Source: Rheinheimera sediminis (GTDB lineage: Bacteria > Pseudomonadota > Gammaproteobacteria > Enterobacterales > Alteromonadaceae). From it: a stretch of 64,000 nucleotides of DNA. Location: assembly GCF_004005375.1 (NCBI RefSeq), contig NZ_RZUF01000001.1, positions 124,001 through 188,000 on the forward strand, in the 5' to 3' direction. A program made the translations under genes and the position numbers. The notes below the pieces were generated by a model that saw nothing but the letters and a program-made list of their open reading frames with translations, made no database searches and was not told where the DNA came from. Shown here piece by piece: positions 16,652 to 25,312 of the stretch. Positions within the stretch are counted from its first letter, which is position 1. Each line of letters begins with the position of its first letter.

Positions 16652-18976
16652 TTACATAAAACGTTTGGTAAACTCAATACCAAAAAAGGCTGGTGCAGCC
16701 GGCACAAAGCTCGGATAACCGAAAGCCCCGCCTGTATTACCCGCATCGACCAGATATTCCTTATCAAATAAGTTGCTGGAATACAAAGTGACAGACCAGT
16801 GTTGTTGAGTATTTTCCAGGCCAAAACGCAAGCTGGTGAGCTGTACAGCACCCTGAGTAATATCAAAACCTGCCACAGGTACATTGGCCTCTTCAAAGAA
16901 AATATCGCTGCGGAAACTGTACAACAACGAGCTGTTTAACAGATATTCGCCGCTCAACTCGTAGGAATGTAGCAGGCCTGTACCTGCAGTATATTCCGGT
17001 TGCAGGCGGAATCTGTTGCCCGCCAAGTTGCCGTTGCTGCTGTCATCGTCAATTTTGGCGTCAATCCAGCCCAGGTTGGCAAACCATTCTAAATCAGGCG
17101 TAAGTGTGGTGTTCAGTTCAGCTTCTATGCCTATATTCTTGGCTTTACCGGCATTAGCCGTATAAGTAGCACCGGCATCATCGCGCAAGCTGACCTGGAA
17201 ATTCTGATAATCCTGGTAAAACATTGAGACTGCATAACGCACCTCGTTGTTTGCAGTGCTGCCTTTAATACCAGCTTCATAGTTCCAAATCGTTTCGGCA
17301 GGAACTTCTGTCACTCGCGGCACTACTCCAGCTGGGCTATTGGCAGAACCTACGTCCATCAACTCTGAACGACGGCCCTTTGAAACTGTGGCATAAAGGT
17401 TAAATTGCTCGTTCATACGATATAGCGCGTTAAAACGCGGTAACCAGGCGTCAAAATTACCTTCGGCGCTAAAAATTTGACCACTGGTTGACACTACAGG
17501 CAACAGCGGTGCTTTTGCCAATACAGAATTGGCAAAATTTGAAGCGTAACGGCTGGTTTTGTCTTCATCAACGTAACGTAAACCAGCAGTCAGCTCCAGC
17601 TCATCCGTAACGGCATAACTCATGTCGGCGAACACAGAAAAGGCTTGGTTCTCGCCAAAGTTCTGAAAACTGCCCTGATAAGGTAATAATTGTGCTTTAC
17701 CTTCTGTCAGTAGCGGCGTCAAAATGTTTACTGTGCCATTGGGGTTAATGCAAGGCTGGTTAAAAGCCGCTAAACGTCCGATGCAGTTCAGGAACACGGA
17801 TTCTTCTGTACTAAAAGGCACTAATTGCGAGCCGTCTTCGTCAAAGTAACTAATACCAAAAAAACTATTGAGTTTGTCACCGTTATAGTTAAAGCGTAAT
17901 TCCTGACTGAATTGTTCGCCCACAGCATCTTCAGCAAATTCTAAAAACCAGGCCTGGGTGCCATCTGCATCAAAAACCTCCAGTGAATCGAAGCTACGCT
18001 TGGCACTGATGCTGGTTAACCGCCACTGCTCACTGAGATCCCAGTTAACGGTCAGATTCAAATCTTTCACGGTACGCTCTACACCCAGATCAGATTTACC
18101 AAAGACCTTATCAGCTACAGGACTACCCGTTGCTTCAACAAAGCTATAAGGACTGGTATCACCGCCTGTAGGCGCAAAGCGACGACTCTTAAACGCAGTG
18201 CCTGTATCGTTATTTTTTTCGTAGTTGTAAACCAAATCGACCGTTAAATCATCATTGGGAGTAAGACGCAGCGAAGGTCGGATCCCTGTGCGCTCAATAC
18301 CATGCAGGTCCGGCTGGTTTTGCGCGATATTTTCTACATAGCCATCGCGCTCTTTGTAAGTAAAAGCCAGACGCCCTTGCACTTTTTGCTCGCCGCCTGT
18401 GACATAACCATTCATATTTTTTGCAGCGAAATTTCCTGAGCCCAGGGTAACAGCTGCTTCAAACTCTTCTTGTGGCTTACGGGTGGTGACACTTAAAGCG
18501 CCGACAGAGGCCGCTGTGCCAAATAATGTTGCCTGAGGCCCTTTCACTACTTCAACACGCTCAATATCAAAGAGTTCAAAGTAAGAGCCGCGCGAGCGAG
18601 AAATGTCAGTGCCGTTGTAATACACAGAAACCCGCGGGGAGGATTGCGCTGAACCACTGTCAGAGGTGATACCGCGAATAACAAAACCCGGATTGTTTGG
18701 ACTTTGTTCCTGGATCACTAAACCCGGGGTAATTTCGGACAATACATCCAAATCAGCAATACCCAGTTGCTCCAGCATTTCACCGGTAAAAGCCGTGACA
18801 GTCACTGGCACATCCTGGATAGCCTGCACCCGTTTTTGAGTGGTTACAGTGATACGTTCTATTGCAGCTTCATCGCCTTCTTCTGCCATGGCTGCGAAGG
18901 CGCCACTCGCAAAACTGGCCACGATCAGTGAGCTTAACATCTTCTTTTTAAATTGTTTTTTTGTGGAATACGTCAT
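16652..18976 (-). CDS. TonB-dependent outer-membrane receptor
   Basis: 774 residues: signal peptide ending near GAFAAMAEE, a TonB-box-like ITVTTQKR (about 42-49), a plug domain (DVPVTVTAFTGEMLEQLGIA, VIRGITSDSG, VEVVKGPQATLFG) and a 22-strand barrel ending in GIEFTKRFM. It imports a substrate using TonB energy. The substrate is not evident; the VTTQKR...DVPVTVTAF type of plug is common in receptors for carbohydrates, aromatics or siderophores. An esterase gene follows, so a lipid- or ester-linked nutrient is possible but unproven. Confidence 0.93.
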   Translation of the reverse strand: MTYSTKKQFKKKMLSSLIVASFASGAFAAMAEEGDEAAIERITVTTQKRVQAIQDVPVTVTAFTGEMLEQLGIADLDVLSEITPGLVIQEQSPNNPGFVIRGITSDSGSAQSSPRVSVYYNGTDISRSRGSYFELFDIERVEVVKGPQATLFGTAASVGALSVTTRKPQEEFEAAVTLGSGNFAAKNMNGYVTGGEQKVQGRLAFTYKERDGYVENIAQNQPDLHGIERTGIRPSLRLTPNDDLTVDLVYNYEKNNDTGTAFKSRRFAPTGGDTSPYSFVEATGSPVADKVFGKSDLGVERTVKDLNLTVNWDLSEQWRLTSISAKRSFDSLEVFDADGTQAWFLEFAEDAVGEQFSQELRFNYNGDKLNSFFGISYFDEDGSQLVPFSTEESVFLNCIGRLAAFNQPCINPNGTVNILTPLLTEGKAQLLPYQGSFQNFGENQAFSVFADMSYAVTDELELTAGLRYVDEDKTSRYASNFANSVLAKAPLLPVVSTSGQIFSAEGNFDAWLPRFNALYRMNEQFNLYATVSKGRRSELMDVGSANSPAGVVPRVTEVPAETIWNYEAGIKGSTANNEVRYAVSMFYQDYQNFQVSLRDDAGATYTANAGKAKNIGIEAELNTTLTPDLEWFANLGWIDAKIDDDSSNGNLAGNRFRLQPEYTAGTGLLHSYELSGEYLLNSSLLYSFRSDIFFEEANVPVAGFDITQGAVQLTSLRFGLENTQQHWSVTLYSSNLFDKEYLVDAGNTGGAFGYPSFVPAAPAFFGIEFTKRFM

Positions 18977-19445
18977 GACTAAAATCCATCTGGGTGAGTT
19001 TAACAGCGGATTAAAGTAATGGCTCTAAATGACACTGGAACTACTTTTTGCTTACAATTTAATGACGGTTCTGCTCTATCTGTTGCATAAAGTATAACTA
19101 TCAGTAGCCGCCTGCCGGTTAAACTTTGCCAGACAGCGATAAGACTGGCTTAACCTTGCACTTTAATTTTGCTCTAAACAGAGTCACGGATCTAAAAACA
19201 GAGCTGACTTTTATTGACAGATACCCGCACGAAATGATTGATTTGGCTAGAAAGAGCCTGGATATCTGCAGGGAAAAAGAACGAAGCGAAGGCAAGACTG
19301 TAAAATTTCAGACGCCATTTTGAGTAGCTTAACCGCTCTGCTGAGAACAAAGCAGCGACCCCAACACACAAAAATCAGGCGGAGGCAACAGCAAGGGAAT
19401 GATTTGAACGGCCTGGTGCAGCCTTGTCAATCTGAGTTCGAAGGT
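18977..19445. other. Intergenic region, no convincing gene
   Basis: It holds the upstream region of the TonB receptor gene. A 65-codon plus-strand frame at 19126-19323 starts with TTG without a ribosome binding site; its second half (HEMIDLARKSLDICREKERS) looks peptide-like but I recognise no family, so it is left as unlikely. Nothing else stands out. Confidence 0.5.
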
Positions 19446-19488
19446 TAAAAAACAGCAAAACTAAACAGAGTCCCCGAACAAGCCGGGG
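19446..19488 (-). terminator. Intrinsic terminator of the yciI-like gene
   Basis: On the minus strand CCCCG-GCTTGTT-CGGGG forms a 5-bp GC stem followed by a T-rich tract ending in TTTTTT, about 32 bp after the stop codon. Confidence 0.6.
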
Positions 19489-19519
19489 ATAATGAACAGA
19501 GATTGGCAGCCGACAAAGC

Positions 19520-19819
19520 TCAGGGCAACACCTTTTTGAACGGCTTCACTACAGAGTTGGCGTAAACACCTGCCGTTATGTAGGGATCAGCAGCAGCCCA
19601 GGCTTTGGCCTGCTCTAAAGATTCAAACTGTGCTACAACTAAAGAGCCGGTAAAACCTGCTTCTGCAGGATCTTCTAAATCCACTGCAGGCAGAGGGCCA
19701 GCCACCAATAAACGTTCCTGAGCTTTTAACTCCAGCAAACGGGCTAAATGCTGTTCACGCACTTGCTTGCGCAATGCCAGACTATTTGGCACATCTTCCG
19801 AACAAATCATGTAATACAT
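19520..19819 (-). CDS. yciI: YciI family protein
   Basis: A 99-residue YciI-like protein, close to E. coli YciI along its whole length: [20 protein letters not shown], then [20 protein letters not shown] and [14 protein letters not shown]. The fold is a dimeric ferredoxin-like barrel; the Haemophilus protein has a His/Asp site but the E. coli role is unclear. The start is placed at ATG 19819 (MYYMICSED) because GGAGAGACGG lies directly upstream; the longer GTG frame adds four codons only. Stands alone. Confidence 0.93.
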   Translation of the reverse strand: MYYMICSEDVPNSLALRKQVREQHLARLLELKAQERLLVAGPLPAVDLEDPAEAGFTGSLVVAQFESLEQAKAWAAADPYITAGVYANSVVKPFKKVLP

Positions 19820-19953
19820 CCGTCTCTCCACTTTATTCTGCCGGGCAGTGATTGAACACTACACCCGGTTGTCGTGTATTCAGACGCAGCACCATAGCAG
19901 AAGCCGCTACTCAAACCAAGCCGAATGCGGCAATGCGCAGAGACTAAAGCCTG

Positions 19954-20664
19954 TTATACAGCGTACTGAAATTGAGTTTTACGCTCGTTATAAAAATCAA
20001 CCATTTGCTGCATCACAGTCTCTTCATAAGGCTGCAAGCTGCTTAAAATAATTCGTTTTTCACCACGGCCAATGACTTCGCCATTGTCGACCAACTCAAA
20101 ACCTAAACGAGCCAAACCTCGTTTTCCCTCGACGGTCAGATCGTTGTGGGCTAAACGTAATCCAGGTGGTGCTTCTGAGAATCGATCGAATTCAAGTGTC
20201 ATACTTTCGTAAATCACCAGCGGACGCTGGGCATTGATCATCACCTGGTGCTGCTGCATTAAAGGCTGCAAAATATGCGGGAAGTTTTGACCAGAAAAAC
20301 GCACATAATCTTTCACTAAGGATTCTATGTAGCCCAGTTCATGATAAACATCGCCTTGCTGGCGCAAAATTAAATAATTTTTGTTTTGCTGATCACACAA
20401 GCGCCATTCATCACCCTGCTGCTCTGAATGCAGCAGTACGTCGGAGCTGACCATACCAGCGAAGCTGCAGTGCAACTTTTGCGCTAAGCCATGTTTACTG
20501 ACCATATGGGCAAACAACAAGTCACCCGGCACACAGAATCTTTTGCTGTCGGCGTCGTGGATAGGATTAAAATCAGCAGCCACCTCTTTGGCAAAACGGC
20601 AGGCCTGCTGACGACTAAAACTAACTTCGTGATTATGCTCGGTAATAAACTGCTTTAAAAACAT
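19954..20664 (-). CDS. DUF3581 family protein
   Basis: A 236-residue protein that I recognise as the DUF3581 family of marine and aquatic gammaproteobacteria. Near the N-terminus SRQQACRFAKEVAADFNPIH resembles the hydratase signature of MaoC-like hot-dog proteins (FA..SGD.NPIH), with CVPGDLLFAHMVSKHG following, so a hot-dog fold is plausible. No enzyme activity is known to me. Its neighbours on both sides are separated by gaps and appear unrelated. Confidence 0.8.
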   Translation of the reverse strand: MFLKQFITEHNHEVSFSRQQACRFAKEVAADFNPIHDADSKRFCVPGDLLFAHMVSKHGLAQKLHCSFAGMVSSDVLLHSEQQGDEWRLCDQQNKNYLILRQQGDVYHELGYIESLVKDYVRFSGQNFPHILQPLMQQHQVMINAQRPLVIYESMTLEFDRFSEAPPGLRLAHNDLTVEGKRGLARLGFELVDNGEVIGRGEKRIILSSLQPYEETVMQQMVDFYNERKTQFQYAV

Positions 20665-20727
20665 GGGTCCCCGTCCTGACGACTATCGAAGTGGTGCAGT
20701 GTACCTCAGCTATCAACCTGAATTGGT

Positions 20728-22506
20728 CTAGCCAGTCATTTCGTTGATAAACGTATTCTGGCCAGGCCCACGTCGGCGTGAGATAAACAAAAAATTCCCC
20801 TGCGGCTTTTTCGCCTGTGTTTTGGCATCACTCGCCAAAGCGGCTACATCATGATGACAAACACATAACCTGGGATCTGGTGACACTACTCCAACAGCCA
20901 GGCTGAGTAAAGGATAAAACACTTGCTCACCGCTACGATTCTGGCTGCTGATCCCCCCAGCCTGCAGATGGGATCTTTCGTAATAAAACAACACCCGCTC
21001 GGCAAATTCATTCAATACTTGCTGACATAAGGCCTGCCATTTGTCACTGGTGAAGATCACCACAAAATCATCGCCCCCGACATGACCAACAAAGTGTCCG
21101 TTCGCCCCGGCTATGCTGGTAAGCAGCTCAGCGACCAGTTGGATGACTAAATCACCTTTGCTATAACCGTATGTATCGTTATAAGGTTTAAAGTCATTTA
21201 AATCAAAATAAGCAATATGGAAACTTTTTCTTCGTTGTAGTAAACCGTCAATTTCCCGGTAAATAGGTACGTTTCCCGGTAATAAGGTCAGGGGATTAGC
21301 GTAGCGCGCATTCTGTAATTTACTTTCAGTAATTCGTTTTAATAAAGCCCTGACTGACCCCAATCCTAAATACTTCTGGTTGCGGGTAACAACAAAATAC
21401 CAACTCCCCTCTTCATCCTGATCCGTCACTTGCTGACTAAGCTGATCCAGACTGCAATGCTCGTCCACTATTACCGCATCTTGATCCATCAAAGCTTTCA
21501 CTGTTTTCTTTTCATACAAAGCGCGGCCATAAGGACTGGAGAACAACTCAAATAACACAGACTTTTGGATAATACCCACGGGTTGCTCTTTTTCAACCAC
21601 GGCCAGGCTTGACCACTGCGGGTTTTTAACAAAAACATCAAAAAGTTGAGCTACTGTTGTCATACTTTCTACCGCTGGCACACTGAGGAGTAATGCACCA
21701 ACCTGCTCAGTCGAATTCAGAAGAGCACTACCCTGATTAGGATTTAGTTGATAACAACCAGTAGCTACCGAATTCATCACCGCATGAGGGCGTCCCAATA
21801 AGTAACCTTGACCAAAGTCAGCACCCAACTCCTGACAGAGCAGTAACTCTTCACGGGTTTCTATGCCTTCGGCTACCACAGCCGACCCTGTACTTTTTGC
21901 TAAGGCGATAATACTGCGGACAAATTCTTTTTTGGTCGGGTCTGCATGGACCTGACTGATAAAATAGCGATCAATTTTAATTAAGTCAGGTTTCAATTCA
22001 GACCAAAGCTTTAAACCGGAAAAACCGCTGCCTAAGTCGTCAATTGCGATACGAAACCCCAGCTCCCGATAGTGATGCACTGCATTTACCAGCACTGAAG
22101 AGTCATCCACCTGATATTGCTCGGACAGTTCAATAACAACCCGACTTGGGTCTAATCGGTATTGCTTTAACAATGCCAAAGTTAACCCAGAAGGATGATC
22201 GTTTGACAGCAATAGCAGTGGGTTGACGTTTAAGTACAAGTCACCTTGCACTGCGGCCGCTGAAAATGCAGCAATACTCAATTCACGACACAACATTTCC
22301 AGCTCTGGCAATAACTGGCAGTGATGAGCCACTTTGAACAACACCAAAGGTGAATGCAGTGGACTATCGGATGGACCGCGGATCAGCGCTTCATAGCCCT
22401 GAATACGGCCAGTATTAAAATCCAGTACAGGCTGGAACAGCGGATGCAACTTGCGCTGTTGTAAAATACTAACCAATTCTTGCCTGTAACTTTCATCTGT
22501 CCACAT
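20728..22506 (-). CDS. EAL-CBS-GGDEF cyclic-di-GMP signalling protein
   Basis: 592 residues with an EAL domain first (about 15-250), a pair of CBS-like segments (about 275-395) and a GGDEF domain last (about 405-565). The EAL part keeps the catalytic set: E39 in EALIRG, E126, D156-D157 in DDLGSG, K177 and E214 in VAEGIET, so phosphodiesterase activity is likely. The GGDEF signature is GGDDF (477-481), a conservative change, so cyclase activity is possible. There are no membrane segments, so it is a cytoplasmic sensor; CBS domains often bind adenosine nucleotides. Divergent from the Sel1 gene. Confidence 0.92.
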   Translation of the reverse strand: MWTDESYRQELVSILQQRKLHPLFQPVLDFNTGRIQGYEALIRGPSDSPLHSPLVLFKVAHHCQLLPELEMLCRELSIAAFSAAAVQGDLYLNVNPLLLLSNDHPSGLTLALLKQYRLDPSRVVIELSEQYQVDDSSVLVNAVHHYRELGFRIAIDDLGSGFSGLKLWSELKPDLIKIDRYFISQVHADPTKKEFVRSIIALAKSTGSAVVAEGIETREELLLCQELGADFGQGYLLGRPHAVMNSVATGCYQLNPNQGSALLNSTEQVGALLLSVPAVESMTTVAQLFDVFVKNPQWSSLAVVEKEQPVGIIQKSVLFELFSSPYGRALYEKKTVKALMDQDAVIVDEHCSLDQLSQQVTDQDEEGSWYFVVTRNQKYLGLGSVRALLKRITESKLQNARYANPLTLLPGNVPIYREIDGLLQRRKSFHIAYFDLNDFKPYNDTYGYSKGDLVIQLVAELLTSIAGANGHFVGHVGGDDFVVIFTSDKWQALCQQVLNEFAERVLFYYERSHLQAGGISSQNRSGEQVFYPLLSLAVGVVSPDPRLCVCHHDVAALASDAKTQAKKPQGNFLFISRRRGPGQNTFINEMTG

Positions 22507-22764
22507 CTGACTACGCTCACCCTGGATTTATAGGCGAAGTGTAAGAAGGCTGTGTGACAACCATATGACTATGCCCTATTTCTGCGACAAGGGACCAAGA
22601 CCAGGTTTGGCTCAATTCTGGCATGCGATGCAACTGAGTAAATAGCGTCACCCTGTTTACTGTCAGAAATCCGACAGAAGACAGTACAGAGCGACTCAAA
22701 AACTTGACCCCACCAATTGCCTTGGGTCTAATAGCGCGCTTTTTCAGAATCGGACTTTGTATTT

Positions 22765-23280
22765 ATGCCAACAGCACAGCTTGTACGACCGGAATTTACC
22801 GGTATTGATGATTTAACCCTGGCGGAAGTGGACGTCAGATTAAAAGAACATCAGCAATTACTGCAGGTATTGCTGCAATCACCAGGCAGTATGCTGTCAT
22901 ATTTACCGCAGAAGGATGCAGCTTCGGTTCAGCAGGTTGAAACAGATCCGCAGGACGCTGAGTTACTTTTTCAGCAGGCTGTCGCATTGGCGGCACAACA
23001 AGACCAGCACCAGGCTGCCAGCTTGTATTGTCGAGCAGCTTACAGCGGTCATCTGCAATCTCAGGTGCAACTAGGCCACTGTTACTTGAAAGGAGCTGGA
23101 GTACCCAAGTCAGCTGTCTTTGCTTATAGCTGGTTTATTCTGGCAGCACTGCAACAGGACAGTACAGCTGAACAAGCTTGTACCGTCCTGTGTAAACACT
23201 TAACAAAGCTGGACCAACAACAAGCTCAGCAATTAGCCGCAGAACGCTTTGAAAAAATTATATTGCAAAACAACAAGTAA
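22765..23280 (+). CDS. Sel1-repeat-like protein
   Basis: A 171-residue protein. The second half carries a Sel1/TPR-like unit: AALYCRAAYSGHLQSQVQLG-like helices (from ASLYCRAAYSGHLQ), then HCYLKGAGVPKSAVFAYSWF and ILAALQ. Such repeats mediate protein contacts. The N-terminus has no signal peptide. A possible promoter (TTGACC, 19-bp gap, TAATAG) lies upstream at about 22703-22733. Partner unknown. Confidence 0.7.
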   Translation: MPTAQLVRPEFTGIDDLTLAEVDVRLKEHQQLLQVLLQSPGSMLSYLPQKDAASVQQVETDPQDAELLFQQAVALAAQQDQHQAASLYCRAAYSGHLQSQVQLGHCYLKGAGVPKSAVFAYSWFILAALQQDSTAEQACTVLCKHLTKLDQQQAQQLAAERFEKIILQNNK

Positions 23281-23359
23281 CATTTCTTCTTTATAAAACG
23301 AAGAGAAAACAGCCAAAAACATTGCAAAAAGAGCTTGCTTTTTAAACAGCAGAAAACTA

Positions 23360-23390
23360 CTGTATATCCATACACTGTAAATACAAACAG
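23360..23390 (+). promoter_or_regulatory. Two overlapping LexA (SOS) boxes upstream of sulA
   Basis: Box 2, CTGTAAATACAAACAG at 23375-23390, is an exact CTGT-N8-ACAG. Box 1, CTGTATATCCATACAC at 23360-23375, differs at one base and shares one C with box 2. They lie 16 bp before the ATG of sulA, the expected place for LexA repression. Confidence 0.88.
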
Positions 23391-23405
23391 TACTGGAGCA
23401 TAGCG

Positions 23406-23879
23406 ATGTTGAATATAAATAAAGCAGTTCAGACCTACTCTTCACTGAAGCCAAATCAGTCACAGCATCTAATAGGTCAAACAGCTTTCTATCAGAGGTT
23501 GCAGGTGACTGCAGGTCAATTGGCTCTGCCTGAGCTGCTGTTTATTATTCAGCAACATCAACAACAAAGCGGCTGGGTGCTGCTATTAGCACCTACGCAA
23601 TTACCGGATAAATCAACTTTCAGTGGTTTTGATCTAGATATGTCCAAAGTACTGATGATCCAGCAAAAACAAATCAGCAATATTGATACCGTCTTGTGCG
23701 ATGCGCTAAGCAGCAGTACTTGCAGCGCAGTTGTGGTATGGCAGGATCAGTTCAGCGAAAGCTCTTTGCAGCATTATCAACAGTTGGCTGAGCAATACCA
23801 AACCTGCTTTTATCAGATGAGCAGTAGCAAAAAAACAGAGTCTCAGAGCGCCAAACAAACACAGCCAGCTCATCACTAA
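23406..23879 (+). CDS. sulA: SulA-like SOS cell-division inhibitor
   Basis: A 157-residue protein of the SulA family: WVLLLAPTQLPDKSTF, then FDLDMSKVLMIQQKQISNID and SAVVVWQDQFSE follow the E. coli SulA core (RWQLWLTPQQ, SGLPLTKVMQISQ, YSVVIGW). SulA binds FtsZ and stops septation during DNA damage. The SOS boxes directly upstream support the call. GGAGC precedes the ATG. The Ser/Gln/Lys-rich C-terminal tail could serve for Lon degradation, by analogy only. lexA is not in the window. Confidence 0.88.
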   Translation: MLNINKAVQTYSSLKPNQSQHLIGQTAFYQRLQVTAGQLALPELLFIIQQHQQQSGWVLLLAPTQLPDKSTFSGFDLDMSKVLMIQQKQISNIDTVLCDALSSSTCSAVVVWQDQFSESSLQHYQQLAEQYQTCFYQMSSSKKTESQSAKQTQPAHH

Positions 23880-24034
23880 ATCAGCATTAAAGCTTGTGGC
23901 TAAGTCTGGCCTGCTTGGCTGCGGATACTATATTGCTTACACTAGGCTCTGATAAAAGTAATTACTCTATAGAGTTGAGCAAGGCTGCACTGAAATCTTT
24001 TGTTCAGGCTATAGAAATACAGTGAGAAAACTAA

Positions 24035-24544
24035 GTGTCAGCAGTATTACTATTTCCATGTTACTGCGGTTCAGGCCAGATTTTTTCCGCCTGTTGTGAG
24101 CCGCTGATCTCTGGTCAAGCCAAAGCACAAAGCCCAGAAGAATTAATGCGCTCACGATACAGTGCCTATTGTCATCATCATAAGAATCCGCAATGTTATC
24201 GTTATATCATGGAGACTTACCATTCCAGCGTCAGGGCTGCACATACTGAAACAGAGATTGCCGACTTTGCCAGAGCAGTGCATTTTGTTGGTTTAAAAAT
24301 TCTTTCTGACTCCTCACAAAAAAAGCCACAGCCACAAAGCAACCAAGTTCATTTTGTTGCCTCTTATCTGGTGGGCGATAGATTAGAAAAGCTGGACGAA
24401 GTATCAGATTTTGAAATGGAGCAAGGCCACTGGATGTATCGCAGCGGTGTGCTCACTGAGCATCCAGCAGTGCGACTCTCCCGCAACGACATTTGCCCTT
24501 GTGGCAGCGGTATTAAATTTAAGAAATGCCAACATCAGGTGTAG
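24035..24544 (+). CDS. ychJ: YchJ family protein with two SEC-C zinc motifs
   Basis: A 169-residue YchJ/UPF0225 protein. It has an N-terminal SEC-C motif (CYCGSGQIFSACC), the central NTF2-like domain beginning PEELMRSRYSAYCHHH, and a C-terminal SEC-C motif (ICPCGSGIKFKKCQ). The start is a GTG at 24035; the ribosome site is weak. Function is not known; SEC-C domains bind zinc and often contact ribosomes or SecA-type partners. Confidence 0.95.
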   Translation: MSAVLLFPCYCGSGQIFSACCEPLISGQAKAQSPEELMRSRYSAYCHHHKNPQCYRYIMETYHSSVRAAHTETEIADFARAVHFVGLKILSDSSQKKPQPQSNQVHFVASYLVGDRLEKLDEVSDFEMEQGHWMYRSGVLTEHPAVRLSRNDICPCGSGIKFKKCQHQV

Positions 24545-24555
24545 AAGGCTGATGT

Positions 24556-25014
24556 TCAGACATGCAGTTGATTTAAAATCTCGTACAAAGCGGTAGGATC
24601 GGCCTGCACCATGTCTGGTTTTTGCTGCAGCACATGGCGTTTTGTATGAAGACTTAAAGCCGATTTCACCTCATCCTGCAGCTTATATTTATTGTCTTCC
24701 ATAACCAAAGGTGCACCTTGCAAACAGTGCATTAATCGCAAGGAGGCAGCGCCTCCTTGCTGCAAGGCGATGGCCTGCTGTTTTAGATACAGCTCGTCCT
24801 CAGGCAGGAAATTAAAAGGCCTGGCCTGCTGTATACCCAACTGTTGGTACAAGTCTGGTTGAAATCTGGCACTTTGTGTATCTGGTGTGTAAAACTGAGC
24901 AAACTCATCTACCGCAGGCGATAAAAATGCCAGCCAAAGTGAAAAGTCACTTTGCCTGTGCTGCTGTATTGCTTCATTTAACCTTACACCGGTTTGCCAC
25001 TCATTTATCAGCAT
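24556..25014 (-). CDS. Conserved gammaproteobacterial protein (possibly VC2046/SO_2500 family)
   Basis: A 152-residue soluble protein: RLNEAIQQHRQSDFSLWLAF and LSPAVDEFAQFY near the start, and a C-terminal KPDMVQADPTALYEILNQLH. The N-terminal pattern reminds me of the VC2046/SO_2500 family of Vibrio and Shewanella, from memory and not certain. No enzymatic motif. It converges with ychJ, which ends 12 bp away. Confidence 0.7.
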   Translation of the reverse strand: MLINEWQTGVRLNEAIQQHRQSDFSLWLAFLSPAVDEFAQFYTPDTQSARFQPDLYQQLGIQQARPFNFLPEDELYLKQQAIALQQGGAASLRLMHCLQGAPLVMEDNKYKLQDEVKSALSLHTKRHVLQQKPDMVQADPTALYEILNQLHV

Positions 25015-25082
25015 ATAATCTGCACAAAAACGCTCAATTGTTTGCTTTATCGGCAGTCAGACAAAAAAGTTAAGTAATTTCC

Positions 25083-25110
25083 TTTACATAAAAATGTTTT
25101 TTGATAAGAT
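25083..25110 (+). promoter_or_regulatory. Sigma-70-type promoter of tRNA-Tyr
   Basis: TTTACA (25083-25088), a 16-bp spacer and TAAGAT (25105-25110), followed by a GC-rich discriminator GCGCACC, which is typical of stringently controlled stable-RNA promoters. The tRNA begins 15 bp further on. Confidence 0.6.
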
Positions 25111-25125
25111 GCGCACCACACTTGT

Positions 25126-25210
<85 letters not shown>

Positions 25211-25312
25211 TTTCCTTCTCGCGTTTCAGCTCTGTTTAAGCTTCTAAATTTTTCTTGCTAAAATCAGACATATTATCAAGACTTGCGATAATTTAATCGA
25301 TAGGTTTGCTGC

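Noticed and set aside
19126-19323. 65-codon plus-strand frame
   Set aside because: TTG start without ribosome site, no recognisable family, isolated in an intergenic region.
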